From: Streptomyces naganishii JCM 4654
GTDB taxonomy: Bacteria > Actinomycetota > Actinomycetes > Streptomycetales > Streptomycetaceae
Direction: 5' to 3'
Assembly (NCBI RefSeq): GCF_014650575.1
Contig: NZ_BMVF01000007.1
Coordinates: 62,001-126,000 of the forward strand
Length of the DNA: 64,000 nt
The position numbers and the translations under genes were made by a program. Of this stretch, positions 35,513-46,199 are shown piece after piece. The notes beneath the pieces were generated by a model. It saw only the letters and a list, made by a program, of their open reading frames with translations. It made no database searches and had not been told where the DNA came from. How positions within the stretch are numbered: position 1 is the stretch's first letter; each line of letters begins with the position of its first letter.

Positions 35513-36982
35513 ATGACCGTGCTTGAACCACGTGACACCGGCGTCACGGACGTACCCGGCGAAGCCGGCCCCGGCGACGAGGCGGGCGAGGGTGTGCTGA
35601 GCCGGGCCTACCGCTCGCTCAGCATCGGGATCGTCTCCGTCGTGCTGCTGATCGCCTTCGAGGCGACCGCCGTGGGCACGGCGATGCCGGTCGCTGCGCG
35701 GGAGCTGGACGGGGTGTCGCTGTACGCCTTCGCGTTCTCGGGGTACTTCACGACGAGCCTGTTCGGGATGGTGCTCGCCGGGCAGTGGTCGGACCGGCGG
35801 GGCCCGCTGGGGGCGCTGACCGGGGGGATCGGGGCGTTCGCGGCGGGGCTGGTGCTGGCCGGCACCGCGGGCTCGATGTGGGTGTTCATCGCGGGACGGG
35901 CCGTGCAGGGGCTCGGCGGCGGGCTGGTGATCGTCGCGCTGTACGTCGTCGTCGGCCGGGCCTACCCGGAGCGGCTGCGGCCGTCGATCATGGCGGCGTT
36001 CGCGGCGGCCTGGGTCGTGCCGTCGATCGTCGGGCCGCTCGCCTCGGGTGCGGTGACCGAACACCTCGGCTGGCGCTGGGTGTTCCTCGGCCTCCCGGTG
36101 CTCGTGGTGTTCCCGCTGGTCATCGCCCTGCCGCAGATACGCAGGCGGGCGTCCGGACCGGTGGGGGAGACCGCGGGGGAGGACTTCGCAGGGGCCTCGT
36201 TCGGTCCGCGCCGGATCCGGCTCGCCCTCGGCATCTCGCTCGGCGCGGGGCTGCTCCAGTACGCGGCCCAGGACCTGCGCTGGCTGTCCCTGCTGCCCGG
36301 GGCCGCGGGGGCCGCGCTGGTCGTCCCGGCCGTACGCGGGCTGCTGCCGCGCGGCACCTGGCGGGCGGCGCGCGGACTGCCGTCCGTGGTGCTGCTGCGG
36401 GGCGTCGCGGCGGGCTCCTTCATCGCCGCCGAGTCCTTCGTCCCGCTGATGCTCGTCACCCAGCGCGGCCTGTCGCCCACGCTCGCCGGGTTCTCGCTCG
36501 CCGCGGGCGGGTGCACCTGGGCGCTGGGCTCCTGGGTGCAGTCACGGCCTCGCGCCGCGCCGTACCGGGAACGGCTGATGACCCTCGGCATGGTGCTGGT
36601 GGCCGCCGCCATCGCCGCCGCGCCCAGCGTGCTCGTCCACGCCGTACCGGTCTGGACGGTCGCGCTCGCCTGGGCGTTCGGCTGCTTCGGCATGGGCCTG
36701 GTCATCGCCTCCACCAGCGTGCTGCTTCTCCAGCTGTCCGCCCCCGAGGAGGCCGGCGCCAACTCGGCGGCCCTCCAGATCTCCGACGCCCTGTCCAACG
36801 TCCTCCTGCTCGCCGCGGGAGGCGCCGCCTTCGCCGCGCTGGGCGGCGGCACGGTGAGCCACGTCACGGCGACGGCCGGCGGCCCGGCCGCCCACCCGGC
36901 CGCGTTCGCCGCGGTGTTCCTGCCGATGGCCGCGGTGGCGCTGGCCGGTGCCTGGGTGACCAGGCGGCTCCGGGAGCGGTGA
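35513..36982 (+). CDS. MFS transporter, multidrug-efflux type
   Basis: A 489-residue major facilitator with about twelve to fourteen membrane spans and the motif-A loop GQWSDRRGPLGALTGG near residue 100. A motif C-like segment (AAWVVPSIVGPLASGAV) is near 165, pointing to an antiporter. The 30-residue N-terminal tail is acidic. ATG 35513 sits seven bases after a TACTCT -10-like hexamer, so the mRNA may be leaderless. No regulator gene is adjacent. Substrate unknown; drug export is a guess by family. Confidence 0.88.
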   Translation: MTVLEPRDTGVTDVPGEAGPGDEAGEGVLSRAYRSLSIGIVSVVLLIAFEATAVGTAMPVAARELDGVSLYAFAFSGYFTTSLFGMVLAGQWSDRRGPLGALTGGIGAFAAGLVLAGTAGSMWVFIAGRAVQGLGGGLVIVALYVVVGRAYPERLRPSIMAAFAAAWVVPSIVGPLASGAVTEHLGWRWVFLGLPVLVVFPLVIALPQIRRRASGPVGETAGEDFAGASFGPRRIRLALGISLGAGLLQYAAQDLRWLSLLPGAAGAALVVPAVRGLLPRGTWRAARGLPSVVLLRGVAAGSFIAAESFVPLMLVTQRGLSPTLAGFSLAAGGCTWALGSWVQSRPRAAPYRERLMTLGMVLVAAAIAAAPSVLVHAVPVWTVALAWAFGCFGMGLVIASTSVLLLQLSAPEEAGANSAALQISDALSNVLLLAAGGAAFAALGGGTVSHVTATAGGPAAHPAAFAAVFLPMAAVALAGAWVTRRLRER

Positions 36983-37181
36983 GGCTGCCGGGTGGCGTGG
37001 TGGCGTGGTGGCGCGTCGGGGTGTGGGGGGTACTGACGTGGTGACGTTGGTGATCTGTGACCCGTGTCGCAACTGCCTTCCCCGCGGCGTCGTTGGCCCG
37101 AGTGGCGGGTGGGGTCACCGGTAGGGTGGCCCGGTTGTCATACGTAGCCGAGCCCCCAGCACCACGAACGAACCGGAGACC

Positions 37182-38984
37182 GTGAGTACCGCCGCCAGCT
37201 CCAGCTCGTCACACTCGCACCACCTCTCGCCCGCCTTCCCCGGGCGCGCGCCCTGGGGTACCGCCAGCAAGCTGCGCGCCTGGCAGCAGGGCGCGATGGA
37301 GAAGTACGTCCAGGAGCAGCCGCGCGACTTCCTCGCGGTGGCCACCCCCGGCGCCGGAAAGACCACCTTCGCGCTGACGCTCGCCTCCTGGCTGCTGCAC
37401 CACCACGTCGTCCAGCAGGTCACCGTGGTCGCGCCCACCGAGCACCTGAAGAAGCAGTGGGCGGAGGCGGCCGCGCGGATAGGCATCAGGCTCGACCCCG
37501 AGTACAGCGCGGGCCCGCTCAGCCGGGAGTACCACGGCGTCGCCGTCACCTACGCCGGTGTCGGCGTGCGGCCCATGCTGCACCGCAACCGCGTCGAGCA
37601 GCGCAAGACGCTCGTCATCCTCGACGAGATCCACCACGCCGGCGACTCCAAGTCGTGGGGCGAGGCGTGCCTGGAGGCGTTCGAGCCGGCGACGCGGCGG
37701 CTGGCGCTCACCGGTACGCCGTTCCGGTCGGACACCAACCCGATCCCGTTCGTGACGTACGAGGAGGGACCGGACGGCATCCGGCGGTCCGCCGCCGACT
37801 ACACCTACGGCTACGGCTCCGCGCTCTCCGACGGGGTCGTGCGGCCCGTCATCTTCCTCTCCTACAGCGGCAACATGCGCTGGCGCACCAAGGCCGGCGA
37901 CGAGATCGCGGCGAGGCTCGGCGAGCCGATGACCAAGGACGCCGTCAGCCAGGCATGGCGGACCGCGCTCGACCCGCGCGGGGAGTGGATGCCGGCCGTG
38001 CTGCGCGCCGCCGACCGGCGGCTGACCGAGGTCCGCAAGGCCATCCCCGACGCCGGCGCCCTGGTCATCGCCTCCGACCAGGACTCGGCGCGCGCCTACG
38101 CCAAGCTGATCCGTGAGATCACCGGCAGCGGGGCGACCGTCGTCCTGTCCGACGACGCCGGCGCCTCGAAGAGGATCGACGAGTTCAGCGCGGGCGACGA
38201 CCGGTGGATGGTCGCGGTGCGCATGGTGTCCGAGGGCGTCGACGTGCCGCGGCTCGCGGTCGGGGTGTACGCGACGACCATCTCCACACCGCTGTTCTTC
38301 GCCCAGGCCGTGGGCCGTTTCGTACGGTCCCGGCGGCGCGGCGAGACGGCCTCGGTGTTCCTGCCGACCGTGCCGGACCTGCTCACCTTCGCCAACGAGA
38401 TGGAGGTGGAGCGGGACCACGCCCTCGACAAGCCGAAGAAGGAGGGCGAGGAGGACCCGTACGCCGAGTCCGAGAAGGAGATGGAGGAGGCGAACCGGGA
38501 GCAGGACGAGGACACCGGTGAGCAGGACATGCTGCCGTTCGAGGCGCTGGAGTCGGACGCGGTGTTCGACCGGGTGCTGTACGACGGGGCCGAGTTCGGC
38601 ATGCAGGCCCATCCGGGGAGCGAGGAGGAGCAGGACTACCTCGGTATTCCGGGGCTTCTCGAGCCGGAGCAGGTGCAGTTGCTGTTGCAGAAGCGGCAGG
38701 CTCGGCAGATCGCGCACAGCCGGAGGAAGCCGGATGAAGAGGCCGATCTGCTGGAGTTGCCCGCCGAGCGGCGGCCTGTGGTCAGTCACAAGGAGCTCAT
38801 GGAGCTGCGGCGGCAGTTGAACACGTTGGTGGGGGCGTACGTCCATCAGAGCGGTAAGCCGCACGGGGTGGTGCACACGGAGTTGCGGAGGGTTTGCGGG
38901 GGGCCGCCGAGCGCGGAGGCCACTGCGGGGCAGTTGCGGCAGCGGATCGACAAGGTGCGGGAGTGGGCCACTCGGATGCGGTGA
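37182..38984 (+). CDS. DEAH-box superfamily 2 helicase
   Basis: A 600-residue SF2 helicase. Motif I is ATPGAGKTTFALTLA (about 54-68), motif II is LDEIHHAGD (DEIH) near 147, motif III is LTGTPFRSD and motif VI is QAVGRFVRSRRRGE near 372. After the helicase core comes a strongly acidic stretch (about 410-450, Glu/Asp-rich), then a basic helical C-terminal tail of about 150 residues. GTG 37182 follows GGAGAC. The protein resembles a conserved actinobacterial helicase of unknown role, perhaps in repair or RNA processing. It is a single-gene unit. Confidence 0.92.
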   Translation: MSTAASSSSSHSHHLSPAFPGRAPWGTASKLRAWQQGAMEKYVQEQPRDFLAVATPGAGKTTFALTLASWLLHHHVVQQVTVVAPTEHLKKQWAEAAARIGIRLDPEYSAGPLSREYHGVAVTYAGVGVRPMLHRNRVEQRKTLVILDEIHHAGDSKSWGEACLEAFEPATRRLALTGTPFRSDTNPIPFVTYEEGPDGIRRSAADYTYGYGSALSDGVVRPVIFLSYSGNMRWRTKAGDEIAARLGEPMTKDAVSQAWRTALDPRGEWMPAVLRAADRRLTEVRKAIPDAGALVIASDQDSARAYAKLIREITGSGATVVLSDDAGASKRIDEFSAGDDRWMVAVRMVSEGVDVPRLAVGVYATTISTPLFFAQAVGRFVRSRRRGETASVFLPTVPDLLTFANEMEVERDHALDKPKKEGEEDPYAESEKEMEEANREQDEDTGEQDMLPFEALESDAVFDRVLYDGAEFGMQAHPGSEEEQDYLGIPGLLEPEQVQLLLQKRQARQIAHSRRKPDEEADLLELPAERRPVVSHKELMELRRQLNTLVGAYVHQSGKPHGVVHTELRRVCGGPPSAEATAGQLRQRIDKVREWATRMR

Positions 38985-39486
38985 GCTGCGCTGGGCTTGT
39001 GGGGTGTGTTTCCCACCCGCCCGCCCGTCTCGGTGGGCCGAGCAGCCCCCGCCACGGGGCTCCGCCCCGGACCCCGGCGGGATCGGCCCACCCTGCACCC
39101 CCCGCCCCGCCGCGGGGCTCCGCCCCCAACCCCGGCGGGATCGGCCCACCCTGCACCCGCCCGGGGCCCGGTGCCGTACTCCGCGCCCCGTGCGTGCCCC
39201 AACGCGCCTGGGGCGTATGGGGACAAAGGCAGGTAGTCCGAACCGGTCACTGACCGGATTCTGGACGGAGGCTTCCGCTGAGCGAACCGGCTTCGCTAAT
39301 GTCCCGCTACGCACACGCCCCGTGGCAGCGCCGCCGCGGAGCGCAGCCGTGAAGCGACTTGGGCCCGGAACCGCAGCCGGCCCGCCGGCCGATCGGCGGC
39401 CTCTGTTGCAGCGTCACTGACGGGACTCGGTGACGTACACCGCCGCGCGGAGGGACGCCGACCTCACCACTTAAGGAGTGGGCGTC
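38985..39486. other. Gene-free stretch between helicase and IclR genes
   Basis: About 500 bp without a credible gene. It holds the two 45-bp direct copies at 39056-39158 and the IclR ribosome site. The remaining part (about 39200-39440) has frames of coding-like composition on both strands, but none with a good start or a family I recognise. Confidence 0.6.
39056..39158. repeat. Two 45-bp direct repeats containing GGGGCTCCGCCCC
   Basis: Copies at 39056-39100 and 39114-39158 share GGGGCTCCGCCCC, then a variable pair of bases, CCCCGGCGGGATCGGCCCA and CCCTGCACCC. The GGGGCTCCGCCCC core is a small palindrome found scattered in Streptomyces intergenic DNA. Period 58 bp. They follow the helicase gene and could act as a 3' end element. 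Confidence 0.85.
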
Positions 39487-40128
39487 GTGACCGCGGAGAC
39501 CTCCCAGACGCTCGACCGGGGACTCAGGGTCCTCAAACTGCTGGCCGACACGGACCACGGGCTGACCGTCACCGAACTCTCCCAGAAACTGGGGGTGAAC
39601 AGGACCGTCGTCTACCGGCTGCTCGCCACGCTGGAACAGCACGCCCTGGTGCGCCGCGACCTCGGCGGCCGTGCCCGCGTCGGGCTCGGAGTGCTGCGGC
39701 TGGGGCGTCAGGTGCACCCACTGGTACGGGAGGCGGCGCTGCCCGCACTGCGGTCGCTGGCCGAGGACATAGGGGCGACGGCCCACCTGACCCTCGTCGA
39801 CGGGTCCGAGGCGTTGGCCGTCGCCGTGGTCGAGCCGACCTGGACGGACTACCACGTGGCCTACCGCGCCGGTTTCCGGCACCCGCTGGAACGGGGCGCC
39901 GCCGGCAAGGCCATCCTCGAGGCCCGTCGCCGGCCGGCCGCGGACCCCGGCTACACACTCACCCACGGCGAACTCGAGGCCGGAGCCAGCGGCGCCGCCG
40001 CCCCGCTCCTCGGCGTCACGGGCGTCGAGGGCAGCGTGGGTGTCGTCATGCTCGCCGACTCCGTGCCGGAGCGCGTGGGACCGCGGGTCGTCGACGCTGC
40101 GCGCGAGGTCGCCGAAGCCCTCCGCTGA
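39487..40128 (+). CDS. IclR-family transcriptional regulator
   Basis: A 213-residue regulator of the IclR family. The N-terminal winged helix (about 5-65) reads TLDRGLRVLKLLADTDHGLTV, then ELSQKLGVNRTVVYRLLATLE. The effector-binding domain follows, with HLTLVDGSEALAVAVVEPT and GRAARVGLG, and is slightly short at its C terminus compared with the usual 250 residues. GTG 39487 is preferred over GTG 39478 because AAGGAG lies eight bases upstream of it. Target genes and ligand are unknown; no catabolic operon is adjacent. Confidence 0.9.
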   Translation: MTAETSQTLDRGLRVLKLLADTDHGLTVTELSQKLGVNRTVVYRLLATLEQHALVRRDLGGRARVGLGVLRLGRQVHPLVREAALPALRSLAEDIGATAHLTLVDGSEALAVAVVEPTWTDYHVAYRAGFRHPLERGAAGKAILEARRRPAADPGYTLTHGELEAGASGAAAPLLGVTGVEGSVGVVMLADSVPERVGPRVVDAAREVAEALR

Positions 40129-40568
40129 GCCGAGACCGGCGGCACTCGGTCCGGCGCGGGCGCCGGGGCCGCGCTGACGCGTGATGGGCTGCCGCGACTG
40201 CCGACAGCAGGGCGCGGACCACCCCGTCCTCGAACACGCACGCGTGCCACCCGCACCACGCCTCGCCCTCGCACCGCGGGCGTAGGACGCCCAGCAGGCG
40301 CAGCGCGGCCCGCTCGGCTCGGGCGCGCTCGCGGCGGAGTCCAGTACGAGCGCGTCGACCCGCACGGCGGGCTCGGGGCCCAGGCGGTGACCGGCCCCGG
40401 CCGGACGCCCTGCCCCGCTTCACCCGGGAACGGCGGGACCGTTCAGCAGACGAGGCGGACAGTCCCGCCGCAGACACCAGGCAGGCACGCCCGCCCGCCG
40501 CCGGTCCCCAGGTAAGGCTGCGGTGACCGTCGCCCGGCCGGATGCGGTCCTCGCGTTAGATTGATCCC
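40129..40568. other. Gene-free stretch with possible decayed coding sequence
   Basis: 440 bp between the IclR gene and the Lon-like gene. On the minus strand around 40200-40290 a frame reads CEGEAWCGWHACVFEDGVV, which has protein-like composition, but there is no start, ribosome site or intact domain around it. I regard it as a possible relic and otherwise see nothing here. The Lon-like gene promoter should lie just before 40569. Confidence 0.4.
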
Positions 40569-41360
40569 GTGCTCTCACGCCTCACACGCCCCCAGGCCCT
40601 CACCGTCTGCGCGCTGCCCGTAGTGGGCCTCCTCGCGGCGGCGGTGTTCGCGCCGCTGCCGTTCTCGGTGGCGCAGCCCGGGATGACGGCGAACGTGCTC
40701 GGCCAGAACAAGGGCACGGAGGTCATCACCATCACCGGCGCGCCCACCCGCACGACGAGCGGGCAGCTGCGGATGACGACGATCGAGGCGACCGGCCCGG
40801 ACGCGAGCGTCTCGCTCGGTGACGTGATCGACGGCTGGTTCGCCACCGACCGGGCGGTCATGCCGCGCGACGCGGTCTACCCGAGCGGCAACAGCGTCAC
40901 GGAGATCGAGCAGCACAACGCCGAGCAGATGAAGCAGTCCCAGGACGCGGCCACCCGGGCCGCCCTGGGCTACCTCGGCGACAGCGACAAGCACATCAAG
41001 GTCACCCTGCGGCTCGCGGATGTCGGCGGGCCCAGCGCGGGTCTGCTGTTCTCCCTCGGCATCGTCGACAAGCTCGACGGCGACGGCAGCGGCGGCGACC
41101 TCACGGGCGGCCGCACCATCGCGGGTACGGGCACGATCAGCGCCGACGGCACGGTGGGGGCGGTCGGAGGCGTCTCCCTCAAGACCCAGGCGGCCCGCCG
41201 CGACGGCGCCACCGTCTTCCTCGTCCCGAAGGCCGAATGCTCCGACGCCCGGGCAGAACTCCCCAAAGGCCTCCGCCTGATCCCCGTGACCACCCTCAAG
41301 GGCGCGGTGAGCGCCCTGACCGCCCTGGAAAAGGGCAAGGGCGCCATCCCCAGCTGCTAG
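40569..41360 (+). CDS. Secreted or membrane-anchored Lon-like (S16) serine protease
   Basis: A 263-residue protein with an N-terminal membrane anchor or signal (about 10-37, ALTVCALPVVGLLAAAVFAPL) and a C-terminal Lon-type proteolytic domain. The Ser-Lys dyad appears as GGPSAG near residue 157 and GVSLKTQAARRDGA near 205. There is no AAA ATPase module, as in YlbL-type exported Lon-like proteases. Unlike YlbL, a PDZ domain is not obvious; residues 40-130 may be a degenerate one. GTG 40569 begins directly before the anchor. Substrates unknown. Confidence 0.88.
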   Translation: MLSRLTRPQALTVCALPVVGLLAAAVFAPLPFSVAQPGMTANVLGQNKGTEVITITGAPTRTTSGQLRMTTIEATGPDASVSLGDVIDGWFATDRAVMPRDAVYPSGNSVTEIEQHNAEQMKQSQDAATRAALGYLGDSDKHIKVTLRLADVGGPSAGLLFSLGIVDKLDGDGSGGDLTGGRTIAGTGTISADGTVGAVGGVSLKTQAARRDGATVFLVPKAECSDARAELPKGLRLIPVTTLKGAVSALTALEKGKGAIPSC

Positions 41361-41402
41361 CCCACCCCCGCCGACGCCCGGCAGCGGGGGCCCGCGCCCC
41401 CG

Positions 41403-43144
<1,742 letters not shown>

Positions 43145-43178
43145 CGCACGGCCGCCGAAGCCGACGTAGGCTGCCCCC

Positions 43179-43460
43179 ATGGCCAGGATCAACGACGTGG
43201 GCGGCACGGTCGGCTTCGGCGCCGTCGACACCGCCGACGACCCGGCGCCCTTCCACGCGGACTGGGAGGCCCGGGTCGTCGGGCTGTTCAACGCCCTGCG
43301 CGCCGAAGGGCTGTTCAACACCAACGAGTTCCGCGACGCCATCGAGTCGATGCCGCCCGCCGAGTACCTGACGACCTCCTACTACGAGCGCTGGTTCGAG
43401 GCGATCCGCGCCCTGCTGGAGCGCAAGGGCGTGATCGAGCCGGGTGAGCTGGATGACTGA
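43179..43460 (+). CDS. Nitrile hydratase/thiocyanate hydrolase, beta N-terminal-type subunit
   Basis: A 93-residue protein equivalent to the N-terminal half of a nitrile hydratase beta subunit: MARINDVGGTVGFGAVD, then WEARVVGLFNALRAEGLFNT and YYERWFEAIRALL. Standalone versions of this half are the small subunits of three-component enzymes such as thiocyanate hydrolase and toyocamycin nitrile hydratase. It is the first of three overlapping genes and overlaps the next by 8 bp. It holds no metal ligand; it packs against the metal subunit. Confidence 0.85.
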   Translation: MARINDVGGTVGFGAVDTADDPAPFHADWEARVVGLFNALRAEGLFNTNEFRDAIESMPPAEYLTTSYYERWFEAIRALLERKGVIEPGELDD

Positions 43461-43737
43461 CCGGTTCCCGCCGGGCACCCGCGTGCGGACCTACGACCAC
43501 GACCCCGCCCACCACACCCGCCTGCCCCGCTACGCCCGCGGCAAGCGGGGCGTCGTCGTGGAGCCGGAGGGACCGGCCGAACTGGCCGACATCAGCGCAC
43601 AGGGCCGCGGCGACGCGCCCCTCCAGCAGATCTACGCCGTGCGGTTCGCCGCCCGCGACCTGTGGGGCGAGGGCGACCACCACGTCGTACTGGACCTGTG
43701 GGAGAGCTATCTGGAGGAGGACCCCGATGAGCGGTGA
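43453..43737 (+). CDS. Nitrile hydratase/thiocyanate hydrolase, beta C-terminal-type subunit
   Basis: A 94-residue protein matching the C-terminal half of nitrile hydratase beta, an SH3-like barrel: FPPGTRVRTYDHDPAHHTRLPRYARGKRGVV, in two parts, then IYAVRFAARDLWGEGD and a short C-terminal strand. ATG 43453 overlaps the previous stop (ATGACTGA), and the gene end overlaps the third gene by 11 bp, so the three products are made together. In complexes of this type the C-terminal barrel covers the metal site. Confidence 0.85.
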   Translation: MTDRFPPGTRVRTYDHDPAHHTRLPRYARGKRGVVVEPEGPAELADISAQGRGDAPLQQIYAVRFAARDLWGEGDHHVVLDLWESYLEEDPDER

Positions 43738-44308
43738 CCACTCCGACGCGGCGATCGCCCGGCGGGTACGGCGCATGGAGACCCTGCTGGAGGAGAAGGG
43801 CGTCCTCTCCGGGGCCCGCCTCGACGAGATCATCGACGCCTCCCTCTCCGGGGCCTCACCGGCCAACGGCGCCCGCGTGGTGGCGCGCGCCTGGACCGAC
43901 CCCGGCTACCGGCGCCGGCTGCTCGCCGACGGCACCGCAGCGGTCCGCGAACTCGGGTTCATGGAGGGCTCGTACCAGCGGCTGCGGGTCGTCGAGAACA
44001 CCGCCGACACCCACAACGTCATCGTGTGCACGCTCTGCTCCTGCTACCCGCTGCGCCTGCTGGGCCCGTCCCCGAGCTGGTACAAGTCGGAGGCCTACCG
44101 CTCACGGGTCGTGCGCGAACCCCGCACCGTGCTCGCCGAGTTCGGCCTGGAGCTGCCGGCCGGCACCGAGATCACCGTGTGGGACTCCAGCGCGGAGACC
44201 CGCTACATGGTGCTGCCCCGGCGGCCCGAGGGCACGGAGGGCCTCGGCGAGGAGGAACTGGCCGCGCTGGTGACCCGCAACGCGCTCATCGGGACGGCCG
44301 CGGTCTGA
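43727..44308 (+). CDS. Nitrile hydratase-type metal-binding alpha subunit
   Basis: The 193-residue catalytic subunit. The metal-claw motif VCTLCSC is at about residues 103-109, where two of the Cys would be oxidised; Thr rather than Ser in the third position indicates cobalt. Flanking motifs are RRMETLLEEKGVLS at the N terminus, the following YPLRLLGPSPSWYKSEAYRSR, and DSSAETRYMVLPRRP late. The enzyme hydrates nitriles to amides or hydrolyses thiocyanate. No activator (P14K-type) gene is visible downstream; the subunits may self-exchange cobalt. It converges on the TPR gene with a 23-bp overlap. Confidence 0.9.
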   Translation: MSGDHSDAAIARRVRRMETLLEEKGVLSGARLDEIIDASLSGASPANGARVVARAWTDPGYRRRLLADGTAAVRELGFMEGSYQRLRVVENTADTHNVIVCTLCSCYPLRLLGPSPSWYKSEAYRSRVVREPRTVLAEFGLELPAGTEITVWDSSAETRYMVLPRRPEGTEGLGEEELAALVTRNALIGTAAV

Positions 44309-46067
44309 CGGCGGCCGCCGGGGAACCACCGGCCGGGGCCCCGTCGGCCCCCTGGCCCGCACCACCACCGGCCGCCTGGCCCCTGCCGGCTCCCGCACGC
44401 GTGGCGGGGGCCCCGGCGGCGCCTGCCGTCGCGCCGCCCGTGCCGCCGCCCGTCGTGGCCCCGGAGCCCGCCGGGGCGTCCGAGCCGGCCGTCGCCGTCG
44501 CCTCACCGCCGGAGGCGGCCGCCGGCCCCGCCTGTCCCTGCGCCTCCGTCCCGGCCGCCCCCGCCGCCCGCGCCCCCGTACCCGCCTCCGCTCCCGCCGC
44601 AGCACTCGCCGGCGAACCCGCGTCCGCGTCCCCCGGAACGTCCTCCACCGACGGCTCGCCCAGCGCGTCCAGCGCGGCCCGCGCCTCGGGCCCCCACAGC
44701 GGGGAGAAGTACGGGTTGGTCCGCAGCGCCTCCTCCAGATGGCGCCGGGCCGCCCCCGTCCGGTCCAGGCTCTGCTCGATCACCCCCCGGTGGAACGCGT
44801 ACAGCGCGTCGCGCACCCCGCCGCCCTTGGTCGAGTCCATCGCGGCGGTGGCGAACTTGAGCGCCTCCTCGTCCTGGCCCGCCCGGTGCAGCGCCCACCC
44901 CAGCGCGTCGGCCACCGGGATCCCGGGCTGCCGCCGCCACTCCGCGCGCAGCCGCCGCACCGCCGGCTCGGCGCCCGCGTGGTCCGCCTCGAACCGGCCC
45001 AGCACCAGCTCGTCGTCCACCCCGGCCGCCGTCTCCTGCCGGACCCGGTCCCGCAGCCGGGCGTACTGCGCCGCCGCCTCCCGCTCCCTGCCCAGCGACT
45101 GGTACAGCTCGCCCAGCTCCAGCAGGTACTGCGGGCTCGGCCGCCGGTCGACCGCCTGGTGGTACGCCTTCAGCGCCTGCTCGGTGCGGCCCAGCGCGGC
45201 CAGCGCCCGCCCCCGCCCCGCCCGCGCCTCCCGCTGGTCGGGGTCCAGGCGCAGGGCCGCGTCGAAGTGGCGCAGCGCGTCCTCCCGGTCCCCGCGGTCG
45301 AAGGCGATCCGCCCCGCCCGCTCCACGTACGCCGCCTGCTCCACGGGCGTGGCCGCGGCCGCCGCCGCGTCCGACAGCTGGGCCGCCGCGTCCTCGCGCC
45401 AGCCCCGGTCCCAGTACACGCCCGCCGCGCGCGCCTTCACCGCGGGTGCGTGGCGCAGCTTCAGCAGCTTGTCGAGGGCACGCCCGGTGGCCTTGTAGTC
45501 GCCGAGCCCCGTGCAGGCGTCGATCAGCGGCGGATAGGCCGTCCACCGCTTGGGGTCCAGCTTCAGCGCCGCCTCGCCGTAGGAGCGGGCCGTACGGAAG
45601 TCCCGCCGCTCGTCCGCCAGCGCCGCGAGGCCCGCCAGCGCCTCCGCGTTGTCCTTCGGGCGCAGCCGCAGCGAGGTGCGCAACGCGTCGTCGGCCATCG
45701 GATAGTTCGCCGGGTTGGCCGTGCGCCGGCCCCGTTCGACGTACGCCGCCCCGAGCACGGCCCACGCCCCGGCGTCCCGCGGTCGCAGCCGCACCCTGCG
45801 CTCCCGCTCGCCGATCAGCGCCGCCAGATCGCCGAGCGCGGCCGGCGCCCCGTCGGTCACCGCGCTCAGCGCCTCCGTCCCGGGCGCCGGCGCGGGGGCC
45901 CGGGAGGCGGGCCGCTCGGCGGGCAGCGCGAGCCACACCGCGCCGAGCACCCCGGCCGCCACGAGCAGCGCGACCAGCAGCCGCAGCAGCAGCCCGGTCC
46001 GTGGGCGGCGCCGGCGCGGCGGCTCTGGGGTCAGGGACGTGGCGGGGCTCGGCGCGGGCTTCTCCAT
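44286..46067 (-). CDS. Membrane-anchored tetratricopeptide-repeat protein
   Basis: A 593-residue protein with a membrane span at about 27-47 (LLLRLLVALLVAAGVLGAVWL) and then a series of TPR helices over about 85-500, with recurring A-L-G-Y/A-P patterns such as LRHFDAALRLDPDQREARAG and ALKAYHQAVDRRPSPQYLL. The last 90 residues are Ala/Gly/Thr-rich and low complexity. TPR domains hold other proteins; here they would lie outside or inside the membrane depending on topology. ATG 46067 is used. Function unknown. Its stop overlaps the convergent alpha subunit gene by 23 bp. Confidence 0.85.
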   Translation of the reverse strand: MEKPAPSPATSLTPEPPRRRRPRTGLLLRLLVALLVAAGVLGAVWLALPAERPASRAPAPAPGTEALSAVTDGAPAALGDLAALIGERERRVRLRPRDAGAWAVLGAAYVERGRRTANPANYPMADDALRTSLRLRPKDNAEALAGLAALADERRDFRTARSYGEAALKLDPKRWTAYPPLIDACTGLGDYKATGRALDKLLKLRHAPAVKARAAGVYWDRGWREDAAAQLSDAAAAAATPVEQAAYVERAGRIAFDRGDREDALRHFDAALRLDPDQREARAGRGRALAALGRTEQALKAYHQAVDRRPSPQYLLELGELYQSLGREREAAAQYARLRDRVRQETAAGVDDELVLGRFEADHAGAEPAVRRLRAEWRRQPGIPVADALGWALHRAGQDEEALKFATAAMDSTKGGGVRDALYAFHRGVIEQSLDRTGAARRHLEEALRTNPYFSPLWGPEARAALDALGEPSVEDVPGDADAGSPASAAAGAEAGTGARAAGAAGTEAQGQAGPAAASGGEATATAGSDAPAGSGATTGGGTGGATAGAAGAPATRAGAGRGQAAGGGAGQGADGAPAGGSPAAAVRPRPSR

Positions 46068-46199
46068 GGCCCACACTGTGCGCCCGCGCCCGCCCGCACC
46101 CCGGCCGCGACCCGGGCGTGGCACCCACCGCCACCCGGCAGGCGGAGGTCTGCGGCGCTCGGGCTTCACACGGATGGTCCCCGGTGCGACGCTGTGATC

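Noticed and set aside
35264..35513. Integrated element at tRNA-Cys
   Set aside because: No integrase, no direct repeat of the tRNA 3' end and no change in composition on either side.
39478..39486. GTG 39478 as start of the IclR gene
   Set aside because: It overlaps the AAGGAG ribosome site that is correctly spaced for GTG 39487.
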